Positions 9,441-22,932 are shown, counted from the first letter of the stretch. The stretch is DNA of 64,000 nt from Areca catechu (GCA_021397845.1 CM038040.1:60590088-60654087); one strand, 5' to 3'. The notes: a model not told the origin generated them from the sequence alone. Translations and numbers: made by a program.

Positions 9441-10589
9441 ATGGATAATTCTAATCTTAAAGCCCAAATAAGAGTCCTCACTGAGCAGATGGCCCAATCA
9501 TTTACCCAGATGAACCAAAGGTTCGATCAGATGGAGACTAGGCTAAGAACCCTAGAGGAGGCACATGGGCCTCACACCGAGGTAGACCTTGACTCACCTC
9601 CCCATCCTAGGAGGGCCCCATGCCATGATCCCTACTTCGAGGCTGAACCTAGGAGAACTCCATGTCGTGATCTAGTCCTAGAGGTTCACCCAAGGAGACC
9701 CAATCAGGATTTCATGGACTAGGAAGAGAGAGCCATCAGGAACATTATACTTGAAGCACCCACTTTCGATGGTTGTCTTGACCCAAAGGTTAATATAGAT
9801 TGGGAGGGAGAAATGGACCAGTATTTCGAGTGGTACGATATGTCTGAGAAGCGCAAGTTTAAGTTTGCCAAGCTTAAGTTAGTTTGCTAGGCCAGGTTAT
9901 ATTGGGCTAATATTGTGAGAGTAATTAGACAAGGAGGTCATGAACCCATAGTCACTTGGAGGGCCATGAAAGCTAGGCTAAGAATGAAATACCTCCCAGC
10001 ATCATACCACCAGAGGTTATTGGACCAGTGGCAAAGATTGAGTCAGGGTAGCAAGAGTGTGGCTGAGTACATTACGAAATTTGATGAGTATGTCATGCGA
10101 TGCAACATAGACGAATCTGAGTCAATCACCTTGTCTAGGTTTAGAGTTGGCCTTAGGGATCATATACAAAGGAAGCTTTTCTTGAAAGAGGTTAGTGACT
10201 TAGAGCAGGCCTACCAAATTGCTAGGGATTATGAACATTTCTAGAGAGGGCCCATCTATCATAAACCTGAGCCCACTAGAAGCCCTAGTCAGTACCCAGG
10301 ATCTAGCCAGGCCTACCCATGTCGACCCAACCCGAGCTGACCCAGTTCGAGCCATCTCGACCCAAGTCGACCCCAGCCCAATATCCCTATGGCCCGCAGA
10401 GAGGATAGAGGTAAGTTTGTAGAGGTTTAGAGGAGTCCCAATCCCTAGAATGTGTGCTTTAGATGTCATAAACCGGGACATTATGCTAGCCAGTGCCCTA
10501 TCAAAGCCCTACATATAGGTGAGCTAGATGAGGATGAGTTTGAACCCATAGTTGAGCCTGAGGGAGAGGTCTACGAAGTTGAGACCTAA
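9441..10589 (+). pseudogene. gag: Gypsy-1 gag (degenerate)
   Basis: The start MDNSNLKAQIRVL is followed by a coiled-coil-like section (MNQRFDQMETRLRTLEEA). The structural gag domain lies at about 9740-10244 (APTFDGCLDPK, WRAMKARLRMKYLPASYHQR, GSKSVAEYITKFDEYVMRC). A CCHC zinc knuckle, CFRCHKPGHYASQC, sits near 10451-10492 and has all four ligands. In-frame stops occur near 9720, 9888 and 10242, and there are frame breaks in the Pro-rich linker near 10250-10440. The matching N-terminal start in gypsy-2 (MDNPQEALL) supports this start. The downstream stop at 10587 is followed in the same frame by protease sequence, consistent with a former gag-pol fusion. Confidence 0.85.
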
Positions 10590-13500
10590 TTGCTAGATGA
10601 GTATGATGGAGAGGAGGAAGTGCTTGAGTCTGAAGACCTATTAGGAGTGGTTAGGTGCATCTTGACCCAGACCCAAACTAAGGAGCATGAAGACTGGCGT
10701 AGGACTAACATCCTACAAACCTTTGTCAAGTTAGGGGATAAGGTGTGCAAGATCATAATAGATAGTGGGAGTTGTGTCAATGCCATCTCTACCAGTACAG
10801 TCAAATCTTTAAGATTGACCACAGTTCCCCATCCTAGCCCCTATAAGGTCTTATAGGTAGGTTCCACCTCCATCCCATTCAAGTCTAGGTGCCAAATCTT
10901 GATTAAACTGCAATCATATGAAGAAAATATATGGTGCGATGTCCTTCCCATTGGAGTCAGTAGTATCATCTTTGGTCGACCATGGCTTTATGATCATGAT
11001 GCAACCCTATTTGGTCGAATCAACATCTATGCCTTTAGTCACCATGGGAACAAGTTTGTGATCCATCCGACTCCACCCAGAGATCCAGTTAAGAGAGGGT
11101 CTAGCAGCCTTAAGGAAAAGAAACCAGGAGTTAATCTGATTAAGGCTAAGGAATTAGAGAAGGAGATTACTGAAGGTAACCCTATTTGGATCTTGATCAC
11201 CAAAAAAATTCATGAGCCAACCCAAAAGGAACACCCTCCAGAAGTAGTTGAGGCTCTAAAGGAGTTTGAGGATGTCTTTCCTGATGAATTAGCTGATGAA
11301 TTACCACCCCTTAGAGACATCCAGCATGCCATAGATTTGGTCCCAGGAGCCACCTTACCAAACCTTCCTCACTATAGGATGAACCCCATTGGGCTTCAAG
11401 AGTTACAAAAATAAGTGGAAGAATTACTTAGGAAGGGTTTCATTAGGGAGAGCTTAAGTCTATGTGTGGTCCCTGCACTATTGACCCCTAAGAAAGATGG
11501 TACTTGGAGGATGTGTGTAGATAGTAGATCCATTAACAAGATTACGGTGAAATATAGGTTTTCCATCCCCTGATTGGATGATATGCTAGATATGATGGCT
11601 GGTGTTATAGTTTTCTCAAAGATAGATCTTAAGAGTGGCTATCATCAGGTTAGGACTAGACCTGGGGATGAGTGAAAAATCGCTTTCAAAACTAAGGATG
11701 GTCTATTTGAGTGGGTTGTGATGCCTTTTGGGTTATCGAATGCATCAAGTACATTCATGAGGATCATGACCCAAGTCCTGAAGGAGTATACTGAAAAATT
11801 TGTAGTGATCTATTTCAAAGATATACTGATCTATAGTAGGACTAAAGAGGACCACCTTAGTCATCTCAGGTTAGTGTGTCAGACCCTTAGGGTGAATAGC
11901 CTCTATGCCAATCTTAAGAAGTATGAGTTAATGACACATAGGGTTATCTTCCTAAATTTGGTTGTCACCCCAGAAGGAGTTTCAGCAGACCCTGAAAAGG
12001 TTAGGTTTATTATCGAGTGGCCTATACCCACTAGTGTCCACGATGTTTGTAGCTTCTATGGCCTAGCAACATTTTATAGGAGATTCATTAGGGTTTTAGC
12101 ACCATCATCGCACCCATTACATACTGCATTAGGAAGGGCACTTTTGAATGGACCAAAGCAGCTTATAAGGCCTTCCTAGAAATTAAGGATAAGATGACCC
12201 ACGCACCTATCCTTAGGTTATCGGACTTCTCGAAGGTGTTTGAGGTCACGTGCGATGCATCGGGAGTAGGAATAGGTGGGGTACTGAGTCAAGAAAGTCA
12301 CCCAATAGCCTTCTTTAGTGAGAAGCTAAATGGGGCTAAACTTAAGTACTCTACCTATGACAAGGAATTTTATGCGATAGTCCAGGCCCTTAGGTATCGG
12401 AGACACTATTTACTGCTGTAGGAGTTTGTCTTATATTCTGACCATGAGGCACTCCGGTTCCTAAACTCCTAAAAGGATCTTAACCCTAGGCACGGTAAAT
12501 GGATCGAGTACATCTAGGCATACACCTTTGTCCCAAAATACCATGCCAGGATAGAGAACAAGGTAGCGAATGCCCTTAGCCATAGGTCTATGCTTTTAAG
12601 TTCGGTCAGCACTGAAGTCATAGGGTTCGATCGATTAAAGGATGAGTATGAGGCCTACCCTGACTTTGGTAACATTTATCAGACCATTAGGCTAGGACCA
12701 TCTAGTATCCATAGTGAGTATACCATTCGGGATGGCTACCTGTTCAAGGATAATAGGCTCTGTATCCCTAGGACATCACTTAGAGAATTCCCGATTTAGG
12801 AGACCCATGCTGGGGGATTAGCTAGTCACTTTGGTAGGAATAAGACCATCTTAGCGATAGTGGACCAGTTTTATTGGCCGAGATTGAAAAGGCATGTAGC
12901 CCAGATAGTAACCAGGTGTAGAACTTGTGCTGTTGCAAAATAGCAGAAGCAAAACACTGGTCTATATACACCTTTGCCAATGCTTGATCACCCTTGGCAA
13001 TATCTCAGTATGGACTTCGTATTAGGATTACCTAAGACCCAGAAGAGACATGATTCCATGTTTGTAGTGGTCAATAGGTTCTCTAAGATGGCTCACTTCA
13101 TCCCATGCTCGCAGACCTTCGATGCATCAAGAGTAGCCAATATTTTCCTAAACAATGTGGTTAAACTACATAGCCTATCCAAGATCATCGTATCCAATAG
13201 GGATGTTAGGTTCACCAGTTATTTCTGGAAGATACTCTGGCATCTGTTAGGGACCAAACTCAAGTTTTCTACATCTTACCACCCCCAGACAGATGGCTAA
13301 ATCGAAGTGGTGAACCGTAGCCTAGGAAATCTCCATAAGTGCCTAGTAGGTGAACACATAGGAAATTGGGACGTATTGTTGTCTCAAGCAGAGTTCGGCT
13401 ATAATGGCTCAGTGAATAGGTCCACAGGCAACAGTCCTTTTAAGATAGTCCATGGGTATAAGCCTAATCGCCCTATCAATCTGATTTCCTTACTGATCCA

Positions 13501-13656
13501 TGCACGAGTCTCAAAGTCTGCAGAGTCATTCGCACAACATATTAAAGACTTGCATAAAGATATTAGCCAAAAGATTAATCTAAGTAATTAAACATATAAG
13601 AACTGGCTAATTCTCAAAAGAGAGCCAAAGAGTTTAATGTAGGGGATTCTGTTATG
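10590..13656 (+). pseudogene. pol: Gypsy-1 pol: protease, RT, RNase H, integrase (degenerate)
   Basis: Domains in order: aspartic protease with IIIDSGSCVNAIS near 10755; RT from about 11360 (LPHYRMNP, TPKKDGTWRMCVDSRSINK, FSKIDLKSGYHQVR, MPFGLSNASSTFM); RNase H from about 12220 (VTCDASGVGIGGVLSQ); integrase with the zinc-binding ETHAGG...CRTC region near 12800-12930 and the catalytic core (SMDFVLGLPK, SNRDVRF, TSYHPQTDG). The RT box reads YFKD at 11811-11822 where the family has YFDD, so one catalytic Asp is replaced. At least ten stops interrupt the frame. Sire-1 interrupts the integrase C-terminal region after FNVGDSVML; the frame resumes at 24412. Confidence 0.9.
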
Positions 13657-13661
13657 CTTAG
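13657..13661. repeat. Target site duplication of Sire-1, left copy
   Basis: cttag here and attag at 24407-24411 flank Sire-1. Removing the element and one copy restores a gypsy-1 integrase frame reading VML then RLRPERF, so the duplication is genuine with one later substitution. Confidence 0.85.
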
Positions 13662-15106
13662 TATTGCCCAGAAATGGAGCCCAAGAGAGGGGGTGAATTG
13701 GATCTTTTAAAAATTTAAACAACTATGTACTGATCTTGATGTGTTTGTGAAGTAAAGTGATTAAACTCTAAATGAATATGCAGTGGATGATAGCAAATTA
13801 AAGATAAGTAATAAAGAGCAAATAGTAAAGAGAGCAATCACATACAAACACAAGGTTTTATAGTGGTTCAGTGCAATCCAAGCACCTACATCCACTCCCC
13901 AAGCCTCCCTTGAAAATTTCCACTATAATCTCTTCAAGATTACAGCTGACTTGTTTTGCAAGGCTCACAAGTCAAAACACAAGTTGGTTTTGTCATCTAG
14001 GCTCACCAACAACCTTTACAACTTATTTTGTCTTCAGCTCATAAGTTAAACCCTAGTTGGTTTTGTACCTTTGGCTCACCAACAACCTTAACAACCTACT
14101 TTCAAAAACCCTTGAAAGCTAGGTCAGCAAAGAATAAAGTTAAAGATACAATAATAAAAGCACAATCAAACTCTCTTCTAGAGTTTAATATGGAATCTTT
14201 GAGGCTCTTGAAGATGCTTGTCTTGTCTTCTCTTTTGAATCTTCTCAAAAGACACTTTTGGAAAGTTGAGATGATGGGCTTGTAAGCTTTTTCAATGAAA
14301 TCTCTCCTTTTTGGCTTTTGGAAGTGAAGTTCTTGAAAGAATATTTGTCTTTGTATGTTCAATACTTTATGAATGAGTTTGGTGAAGCTTAAATACTTCA
14401 AAAACTTCCAAAAAATGGTTTGTGACCATTAGAGGATCAAAACTAACCATTGGGAGCTTGAAAGGATGAAATCTGCCTCTCAGAAAATAGAGTCGTTGAA
14501 GCTATCAGAACCCGTGAGTCGACACTTGACTTTCAGGTGTCGACACTTAGTTTTCAGGTATCGACACTTGGTCCTATAGGTGTCGATACTTAAATCTCAT
14601 GTGCCAACACTTAAATCTCATGTGTCGACACTTGACACAAAAACACTCCAAATGGCATAGTTCTGTATTTTCAAAAATTTTAGGCCTTGAGTCGATACTT
14701 GAATTTTAGATGTCGACACTTGAATTCTAGGTGTCGACACTTGACATGCTAGAGGAGAATTTTTGCATGCCAGTTTATGAAGTGTCGACACTTGGGGAGT
14801 CATGAGTCGACACTTGGTTCTACAGCTTGCCAAAAACATGTGCCAACCTCCAAAATTCATAAAGATCTTCAATCAAACTTCAATTCATCTTTTGTAAACC
14901 ATGATTAATCAATTTTGAGGCTTTTTTTAGATGAGAAGACTTCTTAAATCATGAAAATTACTCAGCTTCCAATGAGTGCCATGAAACTTTTATATTGAAA
15001 ATTTGAGGTGCCTGTATCTTGAAACTCATAACTACAATTGAAACATTAGTATAAAATATATACTCAATATTTTGTTAGTCATCAAAATCAAGGACTAAAG
15101 CCAACA
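13662..15106 (-). repeat. Sire-1 3' LTR
   Basis: It matches 22947-24406 throughout. Around 14505-14820 it holds about a dozen copies, some mutated, of the palindromic core tgtcgacact. Minus-strand LTR start is tgttggctttag. Confidence 0.92.
14505..14820. repeat. GTGTCGACAC palindrome cluster in Sire-1 3' LTR
   Basis: Perfect and near-perfect copies of aagtgtcgacactt-type palindromes are spaced about 20-30 bp apart, with variants such as tatcgacactt and tgtcgatactt. The same cluster occurs in the other LTR at about 23800-24120, and a third cluster lies at 17829-17937. Confidence 0.85.
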
Positions 15107-15120
15107 ATCTCTCCCTTTTT
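15107..15120 (-). other. Sire-1 polypurine tract
   Basis: On the minus strand the sequence is aaaaagggagagat immediately before the LTR start tgttggc: the expected position and composition of a plus-strand primer. Confidence 0.85.
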
Positions 15121-15729
15121 AATGATAACAAAACCTTGAGTATATAAGCATTCAAAATCAATTTTAGATATTATATCCCATAATCATGAATTTAAAGCTC
15201 ATACAACACAATTTTAATAGAGGAGAGGTGCAAATTAAGTGTTGAAGTTAAATTTTCTCTCCCCCTAAGTGAGTTGAGATATGAAACATTTCATAATTTA
15301 AAAAAAATGCTTAGATATGAATCTTATATCTTACTCTCCCTTTTTGTCAACATTAAACATAAACGGACGTAAACTCCCCCTTAATTGATGCATTAAGGCA
15401 TAGAAATTTGGTTAGGGGCCATGATACAAGATTAGATTAGCAAAATTCAACCGGTATCAGAGCAAATGAACAAGGTAGGGAGTAACCAAGATTGATCAGC
15501 AAGTACAATACATAAATGATACAAGATTGATAAACAAGTAAAGAACTGAAATGCAAGTTTGCATATGTATAAGTTTTCAGTATAAAATTGCTGATACACT
15601 CAGCATACACTGAAACATGATACATAAACATGACAAGTACAACAGAAACACATAGATAAACACTAAACATAGATGATAGCATGAAAACTAATACAAAAGT
15701 ATCAAACATCAGGATAAACACTTGTGAGG
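15121..15729 (-). other. Sire-1 spacer between ORF3 and polypurine tract
   Basis: AT-rich sequence downstream of the ORF3 stop on the minus strand. The minus ORF at 15437-15721 is not conserved in Sire-2 and is probably fortuitous. A stray tatcagagcaaatg near 15451 resembles a primer site but is not next to an LTR. Confidence 0.5.
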
Positions 15730-17365
15730 CTACTCCTCATCAGATGAAAGTTCAAAATAAATAGGAGCACTAATCCTAGTCCTAGGAATAATGGATCTAG
15801 GGGTTTTCAGGATGCTATGGCTCCTAGTCCTAGTAGATGGTCCAAATCGGGATACAACCCGAGAAGATCTAGTAGATGGTAGAGGAAGTGTCTCAGTAAG
15901 AGTCAGAAATACGGGTGCAGAAACAAGTAGATCATCTAAAGGAGGAACAGTGGGATCAGCTGGAGTGTGAGCCTCTTTACTAACTATCTCATAATCTCCA
16001 GCTCTATCATCGCTGTCACTACCATTATCAACAACATCTGTACCACCACCACTACCATCATGTCCATGACCATCACCACCAGGAGGAGTATCACCATGTC
16101 TATCATCTAGATGGTCATCATCATCTGTCGGAGGAGGAGGTGGTCCTGATGACCCATAAGGTAACAATGCTCTCAGCATCTCCTCGATACATGCAAAACC
16201 TACATCCATCGTTCGATGGATCTCATAATGCTACTCAGTAGTATGGGATCTAAGTCCCTCAATCTCTATACGGAGCTGAGTGGTCCGGACTCCCAATCTA
16301 ATCATCTCACTCCTAATCTCAGCAAACTGATGCCTAGCATGCTCCTCAAAAGATATGTCGGTAGATGCATGAGGAGCGGCAGAAGGTGAAGCAACTGGTG
16401 TAGGTGTAACAGGCTCTGTCTCGGATGCTGCTGCTGGTGCTGGTCTAAGAGGTGTATCAGAAGGCCTAGATGGCCCAGCCTCTGCCTCTCAAAGCTCATC
16501 CTTTTCATCTAGCTCCTGAACAGACTCCCAGCGCACCCATCTCCCTGCCAGTCTCCTGTATCCCATACGATGAAGGGAACACTCGTCTACACATATGTGT
16601 GCAGAATATCTTTGGAGGCCTTCCCCTCCAAAGGTACATCATAAGCTCTAAACAGACGAGTCAGCCTCATCCCATATGGAAGACAGTGTCGACGTTGGAT
16701 CGCAGCATCTCTCATCTGTGCCATCATCAAAGTAGGAAGATCTACAGTTGTCCTCTACGTCAGGCACACCATCAGCATCAGCTCCCTCTCAGTGATAAAA
16801 TCAAAATGTCCTATCTTCGGCAGCAAAATCCGGGCAATAAAGTAGTACAGGAGGCACATCTCAACAGATAACTAGTTTACGATGACTGTAGCCACACCAC
16901 GAACATCGTCACTCTCAAGTATGCACCGAAGAGCCTCCTCTCTATCCTTAATACATAAGGTAATGATCCCATGATGGGGAATCTCTCAGACTCTACTAAG
17001 TATCTCCTTAAAAACTTGAATATGAATGCTTCTAACAGTGGAACTCCACATCAATCTACTACAATCCAGGCTCCCATAAAACTCTCGAATCAGATGAGGA
17101 TAATATTTCTCCTTCATTGTATAGAAGGAGATTAGTCCAGCTGACTCATGAACCTATCTAAGTCCAAAGCGCTGTTGATCGAAGAAACCAAGGTCTACTC
17201 ATTGACCAGCAGCAATCTCTTGCCTGAAACTTTGTCTGCCGAAGGTGAAGGAGGGGGTGCTGCTCTCTCTGTCTGTTGACCTCTATCATCCCTAGCTTTT
17301 GTCCTCCTTTCGGATGTTCCTTGACTTAACCTTCTTTTAGAAACAACCTGCTTCCATGGTCCCAT
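15730..17365 (-). pseudogene. Sire-1 ORF3, env-like position (degenerate)
   Basis: This ORF lies downstream of pol in the position of the so-called env-like ORF of some Sireviruses. The minus-strand start MGPWKQVVSKRRLS is basic. The middle (about 16200-17200) is heavily broken by stops. The final 159 codons are open: a Pro/Asp/Gly/His-rich stretch, then RSHSILKTPRSIIPRTR and an acidic C-terminus ending SSDEE. Sire-2 has an ORF in the same place with a basic start (MAPRRSARK) and acidic end (SSSSSEEEE). I cannot see a convincing signal peptide or transmembrane segment, so an envelope function is not supported by the sequence. Confidence 0.65.
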
Positions 17366-18079
17366 GACTACTAACTGAGGGAGGGAATGGAAGGGATGAA
17401 ACGGATGAAACAAAATATGCCAACAGTCCAAGCAAAATAGGAACGGATCAACAAAAGAGAAAACGATGGGAAGAGAAGAAAAATGCAAGGTTCGGCTAAG
17501 AGGATGAACCAAGAGGGGAAAGAAATGGAGAGAGGTGAGCATAGTGCCGAATCAAACCGTAGAGAATCCAACAAAGATCGATCCAAAGAGGGGAAAAATC
17601 AAATGGGGATGAACTCGACCTGAAAATAATAGTAAACCAAAAGAAAATAGTGAATGAACGGTCCAAAAAAGGGAAAGAGGAAGAAATTACTAGAATTTTG
17701 AGGGACACGAGAGGAAAATCACTGTTCCGCGGTCAAAGAGGAGTTTGGGGACCATTAAGGCATAGGAGAAATAAGGAATAAAGAAAAGAAATGACCGGGT
17801 GATGCCCTAGAAAAATAAAAAAACTGCTCGAGTGTCGACACTTAGGACTGCTCGAGTGTCGACACTTAGGATTTGTCAAGTGTCGACACTTGGTTAGGTG
17901 TCGACACTTCACCAAAAGTCAAGTGTCGACACTTAGCCAAGAAATCCCAACAAAAATCAATAAAATTTTTCAAAAATCAAGGAATCTCTAATGAAAGGTT
18001 TAGGACTAAGAGAATATGATTTTGAGCAATAAGAAATTAGGTATGAACAAGATTTGAGAGAGTTCTAAGAAAAGGGGTC
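17366..18079 (-). other. Sire-1 pol-ORF3 spacer
   Basis: About 0.7 kb of A-rich (plus strand) sequence between the end of pol and the ORF3 start. Its notable content is the palindrome cluster at 17829-17937. The minus frame at 17733-17915 is just the translation of those repeats. Confidence 0.65.
17829..17937. repeat. Five GTGTCGACAC palindromes in the Sire-1 pol-ORF3 spacer
   Basis: Five perfect copies of agtgtcgacactt are packed into about 110 bp. They match the LTR palindromes but are better conserved than most of those copies. Confidence 0.9.
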
Positions 18080-21000
18080 TATGATACCTAACTCTCTTCT
18101 AATCATGCAAAATCTTTCTTCACTCAAGGGTTTGGTAAAAACATCAACTAATTGATTATCAATATAAACAAATTCAAGCATCACATTAGAGTTTTGCACA
18201 TGATCTCTTATGAAGTGATGTCCTATTTTAATGTGTTTGCTTCTTTAATGTTGTACAGGATTCTTAGTTAAATTGATTGCACTGGTATTGTCATATCTTA
18301 TGGATATCTTAGTTAGTTTGATGCCAAAATCTTCGAATTATTATTTGATCCAAGAATCTAAGCACAGCAGCTTCCAGCTGCTATATATTCAGCTTCTACC
18401 ATAGATTGAGCAATTGAATTCTGTTTCTTGCTACTTATGAAATCAAATTGACTCCAAGAAACTGACAAGTTCCACTAGTACTTTTTCTATCAAGTTTATA
18501 TCCAGCAAAATCAGCATCAGAATAAGCAATCAATTCAAATGATGAATCTCTAGAGTACCAAAGACCAATATCTATAGTACCAGATAGATATCTAAGTATA
18601 CGTTTAACAGTCAAAAGATGACTCTTTAGGGGCAGACTGATATCTTGCACATATACAAACACTAAACAAAATATCTGGCATACTAGCAGTTAGATAAGTA
18701 ATGAACCAATCATTCCTCTATATAACTTTTGGTCAATAGATTTACCTGATTCATCTTTGTCAAGCTTACAAGAGGAGCTCATAGGCATACCTAATGGCTT
18801 GGTGTTCTCCATCCCAAACTTCTTCAATATTTCTTTCGTGTACTTAGTTTGGTTGATGAAGATCCCCTCTTTCGTTTGCTTTATCTGGAGTCTGAGAAAG
18901 AAGTTAAGCTCTCCCATCATGCTCATCTCAAACTCACCCTACATTAATTTTACAAACTCTTGACAAAGACATTCGTTAGTAGCACCGAATATGATATCAT
19001 CCACATAGACTTGTACCACTAAGAGATCATCATTCTTCTTTTTTAAAAATAAAGTAGTGTCTACATTACCTCTAGAAAATTCATTTTTAAGCAAAAAAGA
19101 ATTCAATCTATCATACCAAGCTCTTGGAGCTTGTTTCAAACCATACAAAGCTTTATGAAGTTTAAAAACATGATTTGGAAACTCATGATTTTCAAAACCA
19201 GGGAGTTGTTCAACATAAACCTCTTCTTCGATAAAATAATTCAAAAAGATACTTTTGACATCCATTTGAAATAATTTAAAATTCATAAAACATGTAAATG
19301 CCAATAATAGCCTAATTGCCTCAAGTCTAGCAACAGGAGCAAAGGTTCATCAAAATCAATCCCTTCCTTCTAATTATATCCTTTGACAACTAGCCTAGCT
19401 TTACTTCTAGTAACTATTCCATTTTCATCAAGTTTATTTCTGAAAACTCATTTTATACCAATTATTAAAACATTAGAGGGTCTTTCAACTAAAGTCCAAA
19501 CATTATTTCTTTTAAATTGATTTAGTTCATCTTGCATAGCATTTATCCAATTACAATCATTTTCAGCTTCTTCAATAGATTTTGGTTCTACTTGAGAAAC
19601 AAAAGCTAAATAATCACATACATTTCTAAGAGATGAACGAGTACTTACACCTTTTGATGGATCACCAATGATAAGTTCTTTGGGGTGTCCATGAGCATAC
19701 CTCCATTATTTAGGTAGAGGGTTAGGTGTTGATGTGTTTTCACCTCCTTGTACTTGATCTCTTTCATTATTTTGATTGTCATCTTGCTCCTTGGTGGGTT
19801 CTTCATTATTTTCACTTTTTCATTTCTTTGGATACCTGTATCATCATTAAGAATATCTTCTTTTCTAGAAGATTTTTGATTAGTCTTATCAAACACAACA
19901 TGGATGGATTCTTTAACAATAAGTGATATTCTGCTGAAGACCCTATATGCCTTGCTAGATGTAGAGTGACCTAAAAAAATTTCTCATCTGACTTGGTATC
20001 AAATTTTCTTAGATTATCCTTGCCATTGTTTAAAATGAAACAACAGCATCTAAAAATATGAAAATATTTAATTGAAGGTTTTCTACCTTTTCAAAGCTCA
20101 TAAAGTTTTTTCTTTAAAATATGTCAGATTAAAACACGATTTAAAACATAGCAAGCAGTTTTTATGGATTTCACCCAAAAATACCTAGGCAAATCATTTT
20201 CGCAAAGCATGGTGCGTGCCGTTTCTTCAAGAGTTCTATTTTTTCTTTCTACCATCCCATTTTATTGAGGTGTCCTAGGTACAAAAAAATTGTGATGAAT
20301 GCCATTTTTATTATAGAACTTTTCAAGATCATGGTTTTCAAATTTTATACTATGATCACTTCTTAAAGAAACAATTGAAACACTTTTTCATTTGAAACTC
20401 TTTTATAAAATTTAATGAATGCAGAAAAAGTTTCATCTTTATGAGCTAAAAACATGATCCATGTAAAACATGAGAAATCATCTATAATAACTAGACCATA
20501 CTTCTTACCTCCCAAACTAGATGTTCTAGTTGGTCTAAAGAGATCCATATGAAGTAATTCTAAGGGTCTAGATGTAAAGACTACTCCTTTAGGTTTAAAA
20601 AAAGATTTAGTTTATTTTCCAAGTTGGCAAGCACTACAAATCTTATCCTTTTCAAAACTAAGTTTTGGCAAGTCTTTTATTAAATCCTTTTTGCAAAGTT
20701 TTGAAAGTAAATCATACTAACATGTCCTAATCTACGATGCCAAAGCCAACTAGTTTCATTGATCTTGGCTTCCATTGCAACTAGGCATTAACCATTTTGA
20801 ATAAGAAGATCATCAAGATCAACCATATAAATATTGCCATGCCTATGACTAATAAACTCGATGTCATTGTCATCAAGACTAGAAACAATGCACATGGAAG
20901 ATTCGAAAATAACTTTAAAATCTTTGTCATAAAATTGGCTAATACTTAGTAAATTATACTTTAAACCATCAACATATAAAATATTATCTATATAAGTAGA

Positions 21001-21150
21001 GGGGGTGATATAGACTTGACCAATTCCAACAATCTTGCCCTTTCCATTATCACCAAAGGTAACATTTCCACCACTTTGATAATCAAGTGATGATAACTGC
21101 TCCACATCTCCAGTCATATGCCTTGAGCAACCGCTATCGAGGTACCACAA
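18080..21150 (-). pseudogene. pol: Sire-1 pol: protease, integrase, RT, RNase H (degenerate)
   Basis: Minus-strand domains in order: copia protease WYLDSGCSRHMTGD at the start (near 21150), GAG-pre-integrase and integrase region (MDLFRPTRTSSLGGKKYGLV at 20489-20548, then ITDHSTKF-type degraded core), RT (FQMDVKSIFLN, HKALYGLKQAPRAWYDRL, catalytic YVDD intact at 18996-19007) and RNase H (SDADFAGYKLDRKSTSGTCQ near 18500-18560). Frameshifts and stops occur in every domain, and the C-terminal RNase H part near 18080-18430 is the most decayed. The neighbouring gag lies just upstream on the same strand. Confidence 0.88.
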
Positions 21151-21216
21151 TCTCCTTTTGTTAGTTGTAAGGCATACCTACAAAAATAAATCAGGTGGAG
21201 ACTTTAGGTATCCAAG

Positions 21217-22888
21217 TTATCTTGGATCCTTTAAGGTTAGTAGTGACGGTTCCTTTTGGAACCCAAACTTTTCTAATTTGTTTAATTTTCTTTTATTGCA
21301 TAGATATGATTTATGTCCTATATTGCCACAAGAATAACAGGTAATAGAAGATGAAGCAGGCACAAAGAAATTTTTGAAAAACTTTTGTTGTTTTTGAGTT
21401 TTGAAATCTAATCCAGCTTTATTGAAAACAACTCTTTGATTATTCAAAAGCATATTGAGTTTTTCAGAACTATAAGTAAACTTTTCAACAAATGGTTTCA
21501 ATTTTTCAAGTTCATCTTTGTACTTCTTGTTTTCTTGAAAAATCTCTTTATTTTGTTTTGTAAAACTTTCAATTAATGCAAAAGAAATTTTCTTTTTCAA
21601 ATCTTCCTTTTCTTTTTCCAGAAAAATAATTTTATCATTTAACATTTTATTTTCTTGAAGCAAGCAATCATTTTCAATTAAATACTTATCATTTGTTTTA
21701 ACCAAATCCAGATTTTGCTTCTTTAGTTCCTTGTATTTCATTTTAAGTTTTTAAATTCAACTACTAATTCATCAAAGACTTCATGCGATTCATCAAAGGT
21801 AAACTCTTCTTCAGGTTCAGACATTACCTCATCATTGTTGGCCATTAAGCAAAAATTTGCAACCTTTTGTTGCTCTTCATCGGAGCTTGAATCCTCGCTG
21901 TTGCTCTAGGTTGCCATTATTGCTTTCTTTCTTAATCTTCTTCTGCTCTTCTTGAGTAGGGGAAGTCTATCTTGAAGTATCCTGATTTCTTTCACTCAAA
22001 GCATATGGGCTGCTCCTTTTCTTTCTCTTTTTCTTTTTCTTTGCTAGGCTCTCCCTTTTGAGATTTCTTCTTGAAATTGTACTTTTTCTTTCTCATAAAC
22101 CTCCTAAACTTTCTTGCTATGAGAGTCGTTTCATCTTCATCATCCTCTTCTTCAGTTTCATCACTTGACTCTTCTTTTGTAATGGACTTGAAGGCAATGA
22201 CTTTCTTCTTTTTATAATTGTCCACTGTCTTTTATCTCAAGGAGAGCTCATGAGTCATCAATGAGCCCAAAAGCTGCTCGAGAGGAAGTGTATTCACATC
22301 TTTGGCTTCTTCTATAGCGGTGACTTTAGCATCCCAAGAAGCCGGAAAAGACCTGAGGAGTTTATTAACAAGTTCACCATTAGAAATAACCTTTCCTAGG
22401 GTTCTCATGCCATTCAAAATACTAGTGAATCTAGTATACATTTCACTAATAGATTTAGAAGGTTCCATTTTAAACATCTCATATGTATGAATGAGCATGT
22501 TAACTTTGGTAGTTTTCACTAGATGAGTACCCTTATGGGTAACTTCAAGTGTATCCCGTATTTTCTTTACAGAGAGCTAATTTGAGATTCTATTAAATTC
22601 GCTTGGGTCTAAAGTGCAAAACAATAGATTCATAGCCTTTGCATTAAGCTCTATTTACTTAATGTCATTCTCATCCCAATCATCTTCCATTTTGGGAGTG
22701 GGAATGCCATAAATCACTATAGTAAGCTGATGAGGGTCTTTAACAATAGTCTTCCAAATGTTATAGTCAATGGCTTGAATGTAAATGCACATACATGTTT
22801 TCCAATATGTGTAATTCGTGCCATTAAACAATGGGAGACGACTAATGGCTTGACCTTCTACAACACCCATACCTAATGGGGCTGCCAT
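21217..22888 (-). pseudogene. gag: Sire-1 gag (degenerate)
   Basis: The start MAAPLGMGVVEGQAISRLPL is just inside the primer site. Next comes the copia-type UBN2-like gag core (FNGTNYTYWK, VNMLIHTYEMFKMEPSKSIS, EMYTRFTSILNGMRTLGK), then an acidic/lysine-rich section (TEEEDDEDE, RRFMRKKKYNFKKK), a degraded first knuckle near 22000, a long Lys/Glu/Asn coiled coil, and an intact CCHC knuckle CYSCGNIGHKSYLC near 21295-21336. Stops fall at about 22653, 22575 and 22230. The long coiled coil between the two knuckle regions is shared with Sire-2 (51126-51707). Confidence 0.85.
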
Positions 22889-22932
22889 AATCTTTTACTC
22901 AAGATCGTTGGACCTACAAGTAGAGTACCAGT

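Noticed and set aside
15437..15721. Hydrophobic 94-codon minus ORF after Sire-1 ORF3 as a membrane protein
   Set aside because: AT-rich sequence readily gives hydrophobic frames; there is no counterpart at this place in Sire-2.
17733..17915. Small Cys/His-rich peptide with repeated KCRHL/KCRHSS
   Set aside because: It is the translation of the tgtcgacact palindromes and is not conserved as protein.
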